A stretch of 52,068 nt of DNA, taken from assembly GCF_000330505.1 (NCBI RefSeq), contig NW_004440286.1:48385-100452 (forward strand), given 5' to 3'. Origin of the DNA: Entamoeba invadens IP1. Taxonomy: Eukaryota > Evosea > Mastigamoebida > Endamoebidae. Below are positions 30,501 to 40,327 of the stretch, piece by piece. The position numbers were made by a program, and so were the translations under genes. The notes under the pieces are model-generated. The model ran no database searches and was not told the DNA's origin. It saw only the letters and a list, made by a program, of their open reading frames with translations. Position 1 is the first letter of the stretch; each line of letters starts with the position of its first letter.

Positions 30501-33198
30501 CTTAACTCTCCCCCAAGTCGATAAGGATGTGTTGAAGTTGATTCAACTTAACATGTTCTCTGCAATTAAAAATTTTGAAGTTCAGAATGAAACCCTCTTT
30601 GAATCGGCTCTTAACCTTCGCCAACAGTTACTTGGAGAAATTCCACTTGATTTCTCCACAATTGATTCTGTCGACAAATTTACTGATATTTTGAATGAGG
30701 CGTACCACACAATCACTTCAATGATTGGCGTGGAAAGAATGGTCTTTGATAATTACAACACTAAGACCGTCGAATTTAAACGAGTGACGCAGACTAAAAT
30801 TCCGCCAAAGGTCATCGACAACACGCCAATCGATGTCACGCGACTGTATAACGACATTTTGGCATTCAAAGAGAAGGAATACCACCGCTTTAAGAAAATT
30901 CAGAACCGATTTAGTAAGCCGCGGAATTTGCCATGTAAGGCGTTCTATTTGAAAGGGTTTAATAATCCGCTGAAGCCAATTTTCTTAGTCAAAAGTGCAG
31001 ACATCTCTGATGTTGTCAGTTTGAACGACAAATTCTGCGTCGAGTTTGATTTAGTCAAAGACATCACGTTGCCACTGAATGCCGAATTGTCGACGGGGTG
31101 CATCGTAGTCTTCATTGATGAATACCAGCAGGGCACCTTCTTTTTACACCATAACAGAATTAACATCAAAACCAAGACCAAGTGGATAGAACAAGAGTTA
31201 TCTGAAATAGTCTGTATAGTCTTGAGGAAGTTCAGAGAGACTGAAAGTGCATGTGAACTCTTCACAACTGACAATAAGCCCCTTTTCATAGCTTTTTCTT
31301 CACAACAGATCTGTCAGAACATTTGTAAGACGCTGACTCAATTGTCCCTCGACTTAAAGGTCTCATTGTCTTTAGTCAACTCGTCCTCTAAAATTTTTGC
31401 GTCTGAAAATTATATGAAGGACTGGGTCGACGCAAAAATATCGACGTTTGAGTACCTCTGCATCTTAAATTTCTTTGCAGGAAGAAGCTTTGTTGATATC
31501 TCACAGTATTACATCTTCCCATGGGTCACATTCTCATTCAACAAATCATTCAATTACGTCTATAACAACACCGATGTGATGAGAAACTTCTCAGAACCAA
31601 TGTGCGCGTTATATGAGGACTTCCACGACAAGAATTTCTATAAATACGGCCCGTTGCCTGCCACGGCCGTCCCACTCTATTTGTCGCAACTCCAACCGTT
31701 TGGGGTGTTACAGTCGATATTTAATGCAAATCTGATGTCTACAAATAACTTATACACGGAGAACAGTACACTCAATTTCGACTATAAGAACATCCACTAC
31801 TCTCCTCTTAATAACATCAATGATATCTCGAAACCTAGATTCTGCTTTGAAGCTATCCCGGAGTTCTATTCTTGTTCTCCACTGTTTACTAATGAAAAGA
31901 ATGACACAGAGAAGATCAAATTTAACACTGAATTCGCTAAGAACCAAAAGCAGTTTGTGCTGTTCCACCGCATGTTGTTAGAGTCTCCCGCGGTGTCTAA
32001 GAAGATCAACGAGTGGTTCGACTTGATCTTTGGGAAGAAAATGAAGGACAAGACATACCCAGAAAATGCATGTAAAAATACACCACGGAAGATGTCACAG
32101 CTCGTCGGGGTCTCCCCACAAATGTTATTCAAAACGCACCCAAAACGGAAGTTGTCATTTGACTACACGATCCTTGTCGAGGAAATGCAGAAGGAAAATC
32201 GCGTGTTGAAGGACTTAAAGAGGAATTTGGAGTACGAGAACATCGTAGAAAACGCGAACGACATCTGTGTGATGAATTCCTCAATCACATGTGTGACGAA
32301 GGACACTCTAAGCACATTCTCCTTGAAAACTAAGAAACTCCGAAAGTGTGTGAGCGACCCCTGCACACTCCAAGACGTTCGAAAAATGTACTTCACTGAT
32401 GACGACGACGAAATTGGTGTCTTAGTGTATTCCATTGGATGTCAAAATGTTATTGTGTATTACAGAGACCTTAAAATAGAACTGCACACAACAACAGGTA
32501 ATATTATGAGTCTTGACATGAAGGAACTTTCGGACGCTATGACGTACCAAGTCGTTGTCGGGACATTCAGTGGCATTCTAGAAGTCTTTACTTTAAAGAT
32601 CGACCGTGACACAAAGACTCTCAAGACGACAAAAAACAGTGAAATTCTGGTTTCTCCGCATCCCATCACTAAATTGGTCTACGTCCCCACACAGAATTTT
32701 GTCGCAGTCAAAAGTGGAGAGCAGATTTCAGTGGTTTCGACAGTCACTAAAAAAGTGTTGCAACAACATGATGAGAAGGAAGTGCTCTATATCAGTGCGT
32801 CGGGAAATGGAAATATCTATTACATCAAACACGAGTCGGACTCCCTCTTCTGCGTCTTCTCTGATATCAATGGAGTTATCACCGACAAAGTTCCCATCAG
32901 AGAAAGTGTTGTCTCCCTTGACTGTGTGTCATGTTCCCTTATCGATTACGTCTTGGTCGCTACACTCGACAAAGTCTTGATCTTCTTCAACACATACGCC
33001 TCTCCTATTCTGTTACATACTATCACTTTTGGTATGTCGTACCCAAAAATAAAAATAAAAGCAATCGTCACTCAACCAGCAAGCGTCTCAACTTCTCTTG
33101 TTGAAAATTGGTTCTTCTATGTCAAAGGAGTTTATCAAGACAATTCAGTGTTACTCCGCTGCTACACTTTAGATGATGTTAAATTGGTCGCTCTGTAA
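27502..33198 (+). CDS. BEACH domain protein (1898 aa)
   Basis: A large BEACH-family protein, the class that includes LvsA/neurobeachin and acts in vesicle traffic, lysosome size and cell division. Residues about 165-345 look like a concanavalin A-like lectin domain, common in this family. A helical armadillo-like stretch follows to about 1100. Residues about 1125-1290 fit the PH-BEACH domain (FYLKGFNNPLKPIFLV, FSSQQICQNICKTL). The BEACH domain covers about 1306-1540: ISTFEYLCILNFFAGRSF, SQYYIFPWV, RNFSEPMCALY, IPEFYSCSP and INEWFDLIFGKK all match conserved blocks. Residues about 1570-1898 are beta-rich and probably a degenerate WD40 propeller. There is no FYVE domain and no membrane segment. 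Its codon use is less A/T-biased than that of the LRR genes, suggesting good expression. Confidence 0.93.
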   Translation: MSDDATSSFSVGIPYFCGQVYDPLIPIDSFVYTIHGDLLTLLEKVQSQTVCSCFPKQNPNNSNYKEEQIYHTLNCILKNPINCDYLKPEVLLLIIHRLKDGVSDRTAFHMIDVLCRKISSYFDNDLFESFLSLYSSISSTRALQLTQSISTTLLKRNNPRIYYEFTGFNTYISTVLSIHHFPETSAVYHTKFKMTKYVQHTTPIVFSFCSNSFGIKLLISSSSKLIIETDVPLTKTDTSPSPRSSLFSPKSRTSFKEKVAQQNYSMAMMKKIETDIKVLPDTWHSIFIIHTNDNALQFVCNEKTSEKFFLPYPSIHDDSVFLLQIAGSSDEVGKNFIGDVTGFQLFFNSSSVSEVNKLQLNEVVFDNETEKCLALQVSPLRSMMIGDRAFFKKVTSVVNQAINSNKVSVCSYSVSSNFSPIFAISNLRIDDMVLRVGGLVQFFSILNFGFDSDKYNQLNTPALFQLLSSIFKQNDQLRSQCEEMRFYNIILQYILSVQNKDMGCAIDFISICVRLFTNNLNEDLKKVAIRYMFDVDNWIGSKDCLYYPDILSKMIPPTTCLTNDVFKYITYEQMVTYIIANAESMACTDKSIWLGIKCRFIQFCVDLVIRSDIKKFVEICITILQTNENTPITILLLFALLCILCNTTQPPQSLKTCTQLFIHFLNSNVIEVFIFSLKILFILCGESEQVISIARDVFPKTNLSLEVFEAVIECSTGIIKSELSQGIRLENVTLMKYSTLFVEYFFITLNGIMESTTKEELTPILLKDVSTCDLDHPVFMALSKYVGWEQPLFLLVEFFYNKQMDTEKNMVIKIIVKILINSFKVYNTVYITTLVIKMEQLFPKWKDAYHIVFSFFSEFLKHKPFELTEKGILILECGMFISQITCGMCNYGKMANTFFFEEQFALISSFFEGLKKDDLVGEFVTAKNRNDNLYPMYYSFFINLILSHLRALSFKNVTDVKKYTNMFDLLCAIFKLVPPKRNNVFFIDWFVFYSTTFLNTLTLPQVDKDVLKLIQLNMFSAIKNFEVQNETLFESALNLRQQLLGEIPLDFSTIDSVDKFTDILNEAYHTITSMIGVERMVFDNYNTKTVEFKRVTQTKIPPKVIDNTPIDVTRLYNDILAFKEKEYHRFKKIQNRFSKPRNLPCKAFYLKGFNNPLKPIFLVKSADISDVVSLNDKFCVEFDLVKDITLPLNAELSTGCIVVFIDEYQQGTFFLHHNRINIKTKTKWIEQELSEIVCIVLRKFRETESACELFTTDNKPLFIAFSSQQICQNICKTLTQLSLDLKVSLSLVNSSSKIFASENYMKDWVDAKISTFEYLCILNFFAGRSFVDISQYYIFPWVTFSFNKSFNYVYNNTDVMRNFSEPMCALYEDFHDKNFYKYGPLPATAVPLYLSQLQPFGVLQSIFNANLMSTNNLYTENSTLNFDYKNIHYSPLNNINDISKPRFCFEAIPEFYSCSPLFTNEKNDTEKIKFNTEFAKNQKQFVLFHRMLLESPAVSKKINEWFDLIFGKKMKDKTYPENACKNTPRKMSQLVGVSPQMLFKTHPKRKLSFDYTILVEEMQKENRVLKDLKRNLEYENIVENANDICVMNSSITCVTKDTLSTFSLKTKKLRKCVSDPCTLQDVRKMYFTDDDDEIGVLVYSIGCQNVIVYYRDLKIELHTTTGNIMSLDMKELSDAMTYQVVVGTFSGILEVFTLKIDRDTKTLKTTKNSEILVSPHPITKLVYVPTQNFVAVKSGEQISVVSTVTKKVLQQHDEKEVLYISASGNGNIYYIKHESDSLFCVFSDINGVITDKVPIRESVVSLDCVSCSLIDYVLVATLDKVLIFFNTYASPILLHTITFGMSYPKIKIKAIVTQPASVSTSLVENWFFYVKGVYQDNSVLLRCYTLDDVKLVAL

Positions 33199-33514
33199 TT
33201 AAATATATTCTATTATTTTATTATAATTCATAGCATCACTTATTATACTAGTAATTATACTTGTAATATTATACTATAACTATATAGTCCAGTATTTACT
33301 CTTTTACTACCTTATAGTAATAAATATTAATAATAAGTAATATTATAATATATAATAAATAATATAATTAATTATAGTAATAATTATATTATTATAATTA
33401 TAATTAATACTATATTAAATACTATAATAAATAATATTAAAATAATATTAAAATAATACTTATCAACAAATTAACTATACACGAATAGTAAATTAATTAT
33501 TAAAACACAATGTT
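33199..33514. other. AT-rich spacer between convergent genes
   Basis: Dominated by short palindromic A/T motifs such as ACTATA and TAATATTA, with no gene. It lies between the 3' ends of the BEACH gene and the charged protein gene. Confidence 0.6.
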
Positions 33515-34444
33515 TTACAACATGGATTCAACCGTCTCGGATTTTTCACTTTTCACCTTCTCGAAGACCAATTCGCTCTTTTCACTTTTCACCTCCACGT
33601 TCTCCGTCTTTATAGAATAGTCGACAAGAGTGTTTTGTTCGTTACTAATAGAAGGGGTGTAAGTATATTCTGGAGCTTTTGGTTGCACTCCTTTCATGAG
33701 TTGTTGGTCGATTTCGTTCTTTGATAAATGGATCCACTCTTTATTGTCGCCATAAGTCTTTACGTTCTCATAGAACTTGACCCCTTCATCGATTAAACTC
33801 TTCTTGTCCCAAGTCTTCTGGAGTTCGATTTTCTCCAAAGTTCTTCGCTCGGGGATATAATCCTTTTTGGGCTTCTTCTTCACTTCTTCGTCGAAGACTA
33901 GTCCAAAGAAGTATTTTAAGACGTCAAGAATCAAGTTGTCGACCGTCGTCGAGATGATGGTACGCTTCTCGCGCTTCTTGTCGGCATTTTTTGGGAAGTC
34001 GAAGAGTTCGACCTTCTTCTCGATCTCCGTCCGACTCACCAAGACCTTCTCGTCGTATGTGATCTCAACAATTTTGAGCTTTTGGTTCTTCCCTTTCTTC
34101 TGAAGTTTTGTTAGTGTGATTGCACATCCTAAGTAATAACATAACATCAATAAAAACCCCTCATTGCCATAATCATTCCTATTCGCATTCACTCGATTGT
34201 TCCGCTTCCGCTCTTTGGCTTGGACGGTACTCTTCTTCGTTCGATGCACCCGTTTACTATCAGATTCATCCTCTACATCTGAATCGGAAAGATCTTCGTC
34301 AACATAGAACGGCTCATCTGTGTCGCGGAAATACACTTTGGTATCCGAAGACACAGGATTGATTATTAGGAGGCCAGAGCCAACACCCATGAAGTGCGTT
34401 TTATAATTGAAACGGCTTTTTATTGTGAAGAATTTTCGAAACAC
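33515..34444 (-). CDS. Charged protein of unknown function (309 aa)
   Basis: I do not recognise the family. The N-terminal section contains an acidic stretch (VDEDLSDSDVEDESDS) followed at once by a basic one (RTKKSTVQAKERKRNNR), a pattern common in nuclear proteins. A short hydrophobic patch (FLLMLCYYLGCAITL) follows near residue 98, which is probably a buried helix rather than a membrane anchor. Lys/Glu-rich stretches lead to a C-terminus with a repeated KSEKSE motif. A second Met 18 codons downstream (MGVGSGLLIINP) is an equally good start. The frame is intact and GC-richer than its flanks, which supports a real gene. Confidence 0.65.
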   Translation of the reverse strand: MFRKFFTIKSRFNYKTHFMGVGSGLLIINPVSSDTKVYFRDTDEPFYVDEDLSDSDVEDESDSKRVHRTKKSTVQAKERKRNNRVNANRNDYGNEGFLLMLCYYLGCAITLTKLQKKGKNQKLKIVEITYDEKVLVSRTEIEKKVELFDFPKNADKKREKRTIISTTVDNLILDVLKYFFGLVFDEEVKKKPKKDYIPERRTLEKIELQKTWDKKSLIDEGVKFYENVKTYGDNKEWIHLSKNEIDQQLMKGVQPKAPEYTYTPSISNEQNTLVDYSIKTENVEVKSEKSELVFEKVKSEKSETVESML

Positions 34445-35666
34445 ATCGAAATCATATTTTTTAATTTAAATATAATTTTTATATGGTTTCTATGGTTCGA
34501 TTGAATTGTGAAATGAAAAAATGAACAGAAGAATTGTTCTGTGTATTTTTTTTTAACAAAAATTTTGAGAGTGAAAAAATGGATTGCCGATCGAAAGTTT
34601 TTTGGATGATTTTTTGTGAGTGAAAAAAGCAGTTTTGAGTTTTTATTTCCCAAAAGTTTGTTATTATTTTTTTACATTTATTTTATTAACAACAATTGTT
34701 ATAATAATAGTTTTGATATAGTATTTTTCAAATATTAATTATTTTTTGATATGAAAAAACAAAAGGGATGTTAAAAAAAGTAATCTCAATTGAAACTGAT
34801 TGAATAAAGCAAAAAGAAAAATGAGTTGATTATTGTCCGATTTTTCTATTACAAAATTACTTTTTTATAATTTGTCACTTTTTTTATTTAATTTCTTTTT
34901 TTCCTGAAAACTTACGTGTAAACATGCTTATATAAAAACATTTGTCTCATTTAGAAACAAACAAGAGCCATTTTTATTTTATTTTTATTGTTTTAATACT
35001 ATTTTTAAGTAAAATAATATAATTGGCTTAAGTTCCCGTTTATTTAAGTTAAATACATTGTGTTATTAATTGTAATTATACAAAACTTATATTCTGTCTT
35101 CTAAGAAACTTCTTTTTAAATCTTTTTATTCTTCAAACAAAACTTCTGTCATTTTTAACGGAATTTTTTAAATGTTTTATTTGAGTTTTTTTTGCACGTT
35201 TTGATAAATATTTTTTAACTAAAAATATAATAAAATTACATTTTGAATTTTATAATGAAAAAAAAATATCGGATTAATAAATAAAATAAACTTTTGACTT
35301 TTTAACCACATTCCGATATATAATCCCCTGTTGATCGCTTATTTAAATTTTACGAGTTATGATATTAACGAAAAAAAAAGTGTTTTACTACATACATGAC
35401 TTATCCATAGTTTTAACATAGTAAATTAAATAATACTAATAAATATTAGAACCAATAAAAAAATTATTACAAATTGTTATTAAATTTTTGTTTTAATACA
35501 ACACAATAGTAATTTAAACTATAAATTGTAATATACACAATTAAACAATTGTTAAACTTATCAAAAATATTATTAACACAACAATTTAATTCGATAAAAC
35601 TTTTGATAACAAACATAACAACACAATATAATACCAAAAACCAATTCAAATAAAACAAATAACTAT
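34445..35666. other. AT-rich intergenic region
   Basis: It is 1.2 kb with no credible gene. A 77-codon minus-strand frame at 34420-34653 overlaps the start of the charged protein gene and has no domain. A 63-codon frame at 35467-35658 is hydrophobic and A/T-driven. Confidence 0.55.
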
Positions 35667-37376
35667 TTAATTAATATTTACCGGATTCAGAAAAGGGAAT
35701 CTTTTGAGTCTGTTAAAGTCGATATTAGTTGAAGGCAAAACGAAAAGTGATGTGATAGTTTTTGGGATGAAATCGAAATTGATTTTCGCCGTTGAGTTAA
35801 TTTTGACTGACTTAACTCCTTCGAGTTGATTTAAATTTAAAATGAGTGGTTGACATCCCTCGAAGATTAATTGTTGAATATTTGGATTTAAACTCAAAGA
35901 AATGTTAAAACATTTTGACACCAAAAGTGTTTCAATTTTCCTCAGACTTTTGAAGTCCAACTTACAATTATCAAAACACCCAATTTTGAGGTGATTCAAG
36001 TGAATGGGGTACTTCTTAAACGTTGTTTGGAGTATATAGAGACTATGTATTCCCCCAAATCGTTCCAAATCGATCTTTTTAGACTCATTTGATCTTCCCG
36101 AGACACTTAAAGTATCCAATAAAGTCGATCCGCTCAAGTCATTAATATGTTTAATGATGTGTTCGTCGCAATTGAAGACTTCCAATTTCTTCAATGAACT
36201 TGGGTAGAACGCTTTGAATCCGTTTTGTGCCATTCGGCACCTTTCCAGTGACAAATAAGAAATAGTTGTGAACGGGGAGATGTTACTAGAAAATTGAATC
36301 GTGTCGAGTCTCAGTCGTTTCAAATTGATCAAAGCGCTGAGTATATCCGTCGAACACTTTTTCAGCGACAACTCCGTGAGTGAGGCACAAACGTCTTTAG
36401 TCAGACACAGTGCCAACTTCGTCACAAAATTAGGGTTGAAGACTTTCTTCTCTTTAGCAACTAAACATAACTTGCCGAGACTTGTCGTGTTATTAGAAGG
36501 GACGGGGAAGACCACTGTAGTCTTGTGGACGTTATCGTAGACAATTTTAAGTTCATTCAACTGTGTGCAGTCGCTCAAATTCACATTGACGTTCCCAGTG
36601 TCCGTCTCCGTGCAGTTGACTGACATCCCAATGGTGTAGTTTCTCTTGTTTAATATGTACAACGCGTTCGATGTGATTTCTTGCGAAGGGACAAAGGAGA
36701 TGTCGTTCTTGTGTAACACGACAATTCTGAAGTCCAATTTGGGGTGCCAAGTCGTCGTCGCAAGTGTCGCAAACGACGCGAGTCTGTCCACGACATCTTG
36801 TGGTGTTGTCTCTGGGATTTCCAATATGATGTGATCGACAAACTCATACTTCTCAAGGACATACAGTTCTTGGCAACACGAGTGTTGTTTAATATGCAAC
36901 AAGTCCAGCTTTTGTAATTTGTTTGGAAAGTGGAGGGCAAACGAGCACATCTCAAGGCACACCTTCTTCAATTTAGGAAACGTCGAAAAGTCGACTTTAT
37001 CAGAAAAGACTCTGCCATTGACTTCGACGATCTTATTCTTAAACGGAAAGAGGCGATACATCTCTTCGGGCATATCAAGTAGAATGATGTTCTCTATGGG
37101 GTCCAGTAAGTAACTATACTCTTCTAGTTCACTAATAGTTCCTTGGATGGTTTGAATATGAGGGAATAACGCAAACGTTAACTTTGTTAGTCGTGAGTTA
37201 AATGTGTCGCCAAGGCCCGATTTCCGTTTTAAAGGGGGGTTGACACGGAGATAATTACAGACGTCAGCACACTTCCGATTGACTAGAATGAACGTACAGA
37301 CGGTTTCTACACTATCCATAAAAAGCATGACGTTGGCTAAATAGTTCTTTTCGAGTGTTGAAGGTTGAATATTCAT
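35667..37376 (-). CDS. F-box-like/leucine-rich repeat protein (569 aa)
   Basis: The third member of the same family. The head (LEKNYLANVMLFMDS, TFILVNRKC, LRVNPP) matches the heads of the proteins at 5367 and 7328. The body has clearer LRRs: LKKVCLEMCSFAL, LQKLDLLHIK, LTELSLKKC, LKRLRLDTIQ and LKKLEVFNCDEH. There is no signal peptide, membrane helix or other domain. Its codon use is more GC-rich than in the other two, so the copies may differ in age or expression. A substrate-adaptor role for a ubiquitin ligase is plausible from the head but unproven. Confidence 0.78.
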   Translation of the reverse strand: MNIQPSTLEKNYLANVMLFMDSVETVCTFILVNRKCADVCNYLRVNPPLKRKSGLGDTFNSRLTKLTFALFPHIQTIQGTISELEEYSYLLDPIENIILLDMPEEMYRLFPFKNKIVEVNGRVFSDKVDFSTFPKLKKVCLEMCSFALHFPNKLQKLDLLHIKQHSCCQELYVLEKYEFVDHIILEIPETTPQDVVDRLASFATLATTTWHPKLDFRIVVLHKNDISFVPSQEITSNALYILNKRNYTIGMSVNCTETDTGNVNVNLSDCTQLNELKIVYDNVHKTTVVFPVPSNNTTSLGKLCLVAKEKKVFNPNFVTKLALCLTKDVCASLTELSLKKCSTDILSALINLKRLRLDTIQFSSNISPFTTISYLSLERCRMAQNGFKAFYPSSLKKLEVFNCDEHIIKHINDLSGSTLLDTLSVSGRSNESKKIDLERFGGIHSLYILQTTFKKYPIHLNHLKIGCFDNCKLDFKSLRKIETLLVSKCFNISLSLNPNIQQLIFEGCQPLILNLNQLEGVKSVKINSTAKINFDFIPKTITSLFVLPSTNIDFNRLKRFPFLNPVNIN

Positions 37377-38168
37377 TGGTCTTAGTATTAAATTTCTTTA
37401 TTGAGTTGATACCCAACAAAAGTCTTTGGAATTAATTCAAATCCAATACATACGAATCGATTGTTCGATTAATAGTTGGTGTATAGTGTCCATCTTAGTA
37501 TAGTTTTGGTGTAGTTTTGTTATCATTATTTATACTATAATTAAATTGTTTGAACAAAATCAATTTTTGGCTCTCAAATAGTTTTCATGTTTTTTATTGA
37601 TTGATACCAAAAATGCATTTGTATCGGATTTTTATTAAGTAATAGTGCATTTTTGAGAATAGTTTAGTAATCTATGTTATTAATTTAAATTCATTCATGT
37701 TATTTTTAAACAAGTTTACTCATGTTGATATAAATATTTTAATAACTCTATTTTATGGATATTTTTATTATAACAACTAGTTTAATTATGTGTTTGATCC
37801 AACCAACTAAAATCTCATATTTTAATATCATATTTTAATAAAATTTAATTATTTCCGTTTGTTGAAATTTAAAATAAAATATATCGATAATTACATTTGA
37901 TTTTTAGAATAGTTTTTTCTTATTAAAGAAGTATTTAAAATGTTAAAATATTTATTATTATAAAATTTAATTTTTAATATTTATTATAATTAAAAAATTA
38001 AAAACAATTGAGTATTATATTAAATCACTACAAATAATTATACAATTATAATTAAAATAATAATAACTATAATATTTTAATATAATTTTCATATTAAAAC
38101 TATAATTTAGTAGTTTTTAAGCATTTTATTTTTCTAATGTTTACTAACATTTTTAAAAATAATAGTAA
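37377..38168. other. AT-rich intergenic region before the tRNA
   Basis: It is 0.8 kb of A/T-rich DNA, the 5' flank of the LRR gene. No gene or repeat is recognised. Confidence 0.6.
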
Positions 38169-38239
38169 GCATTTGTGGTCTAAGGGCAGAATTCCACCCT
38201 TCCAAGGTGGAGATCCGGGTTCGAGTCCCGGCAAATGCA
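38169..38239 (+). tRNA. tRNA-Gly (anticodon UCC)
   Basis: A full cloverleaf can be drawn. The acceptor stem GCATTTG pairs with CAAATGC. The anticodon stem CCACC/GGTGG encloses the loop CTTCCAA, giving anticodon UCC for glycine GGA codons. The T arm is CCGGG/CCCGG with loop TTCGAGT. The A and B box promoter sequences (TGGTCTAAGGGC and GGTTCGAGTCC) are inside the gene. The discriminator base is A, and a TTTT stop lies two bases after the end. There is no intron and CCA is not encoded. No second tRNA or short tandem repeat array is visible on either side, although many Entamoeba tRNA genes sit in arrays. Confidence 0.97.
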
Positions 38240-40327
38240 CTTTTGATAAACTATACAAATAAAAAAATTTTATTTAAAACGCCCAAATTTGTATCTAGTT
38301 TTTACATAGTTTTATTTTAATAAAATTATTTTTTTTTCATTATTAATATTTAACTAACCAATTAATTATGTTTAGTAATAAAATACATATAATGATTTAA
38401 TATAATTATTTAAACTATTTTATATTTATTGAACTATAACCAAAATATAAATGCTTATAAAGATTCAAAGATGGCATGCTACAATGAAAACAAAGGCTAT
38501 TTTAATCCCAACTTTCTCAGTTTAGTATTCATTTTTCTTTTTGAAAAGCACAATCAAGCTTTCAACCTGTTTTTCAAACCAACGTATTGAAAAACCGGAG
38601 ACTTGCCAAGTGTGCCACAACTCGATTAGATCTTAAAAAACATTTTCAAAAACTACAACAACAATAGCCAACCAAACAAACAAGTAAAGCATTTTTAAAT
38701 GCCTTTTTAAATAAATTTAATATGATTCCAATAAATAATGGAATAAAATTATGAAGTAGGTTATACACAGTTAAAATGAAAAGTGTTACAAGCTCAACTG
38801 TTATCATAAATATATCAATTGGTTCAAGTTGATTGTTAACTCTGCTCTACTTATTTAAAATATATTTTTTAAATAACTATATATAAAAATACTACTAATT
38901 GTATTTAATTATAATTACTTAGAACCTTTCTATCACCAAGTTGACACAAAAGACCGGGTAAAAACGAAGTTAAAAAACAACATCAAATATCTATTAAAAA
39001 TTATCAAAATCAAGAAACACGTTGTAAACTGTTCGAAACTATAGAAATGGGGTGTAAAACACATTATTTCTAAACTATAAAACTTTTTAGTAAATTGGCA
39101 CAATTTGCTCTGGTGTAATTGAATTAAAATATCTATAAATATGTTAACGAGTATTAATAAATTAATTACAAACTTCCAAGTATTGTTTTTATATGAAATA
39201 ATAAAAGTATTTACTCTCTAAATGCCGAATTAAACACCACCCCTTGTTCTTATAATAAAATAACCGTCCATATAGAAACGGAAATTTTACACTAAAAAAA
39301 CAGGATGAAGCATAATGTATGATCACTAGTTAATTATTAATTTAATTATAGTTAAAATAACTAGACAAGTCTGCTATTGCCAACGAAAAATAATTAAGCC
39401 TTGAAGGTAAAAACTGAACCAATAACGTAGAAAAAGATGAAAAATAGAGCGAACTGTAAAAAATTAAATAAGTTCAAGACGAGAACATTTAATAATAGAA
39501 AGGAACACCCAGTTTTCCCCAAATAATTGGCCTATCGTGGGTGTGTGCAAATTGCGCTTTAAACACGCCGAAGCGCAAAAATGCAAATAAGTCGCACTGT
39601 TATTCATGCCACGTGTGTGCATCAAAATGTGAAACTTTTAATAGCAAAAACCAAAATAGCAAATGTAGCCAAATGGCCGATGGCGAAAAACAAAAATGTA
39701 TTTAGGCCAAAATCATCGGAGCAAGTGTGAAATCTTGCGGGAAGCAAGTGTTCTTGGTAATTAACGGTTGTTTTTAATATAGAAACTATAACAAAAAAAG
39801 AAACGATGAAATGGAAATAAAACAAGAGGGGAAGATTTGTTTCCTGGTGATGCGTTGGCGACAAATATCTTTTTTTGGTATTGGCATTTTTCAATCAATT
39901 AAAAAGAACCAATTATAAGAGCAGAACTGTAAAAAAACGGGTTCTTATGAAGTTTAACTCTTTATTTTCGAGTTTGTTGGCATTTAAGACTAACTAAGCG
40001 CATCCCAATGAATCAATAATAGTTATAATCGGCGCTCAAATCAGGAGATATAAATAACAAGCCAACCACCGCTCGCTCTAAAAACTGGCCAATGAAATCC
40101 GTCTCAAAAATAGTCCATACAAAATATGATGTTACACGGCATTTTGCCTTAACTGAAACTTATTCGTACGTCCCCGATATTTTCGACCCAGATCCAGTGA
40201 CAAGTCTGTAACTGTGCTTAACCAGAAAAACTGCTGGATTTCTGCAAATACACTCAAATGAAGAGCACAGAGCGCAGCTATAAAAATAGACCAAGTTTAC
40301 AAAACCAAATATAATTTCAGTTAGTTT
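38240..40327. other. Long intergenic region after the tRNA
   Basis: About 2 kb. The first part is A/T-rich. From about 39400 base composition becomes more balanced, with a perfect 8-bp hairpin (TTGCGCTT and AAGCGCAA) at 39552-39578. This could be an untranslated RNA or the regulatory region of the next gene, but I match it to no known RNA. A 90-codon minus-strand frame (39622-39894) has no domain. Confidence 0.4.

Noticed and set aside
34420..34653. 77-codon frame upstream of the charged protein as an extra exon
   Set aside because: It overlaps the accepted start, and no GTTTGT/TAG pair joins it in phase.
39622..39894. 90-codon hydrophobic frame between the tRNA and the basic protein
   Set aside because: No domain, and residue use is typical of random A/T DNA.
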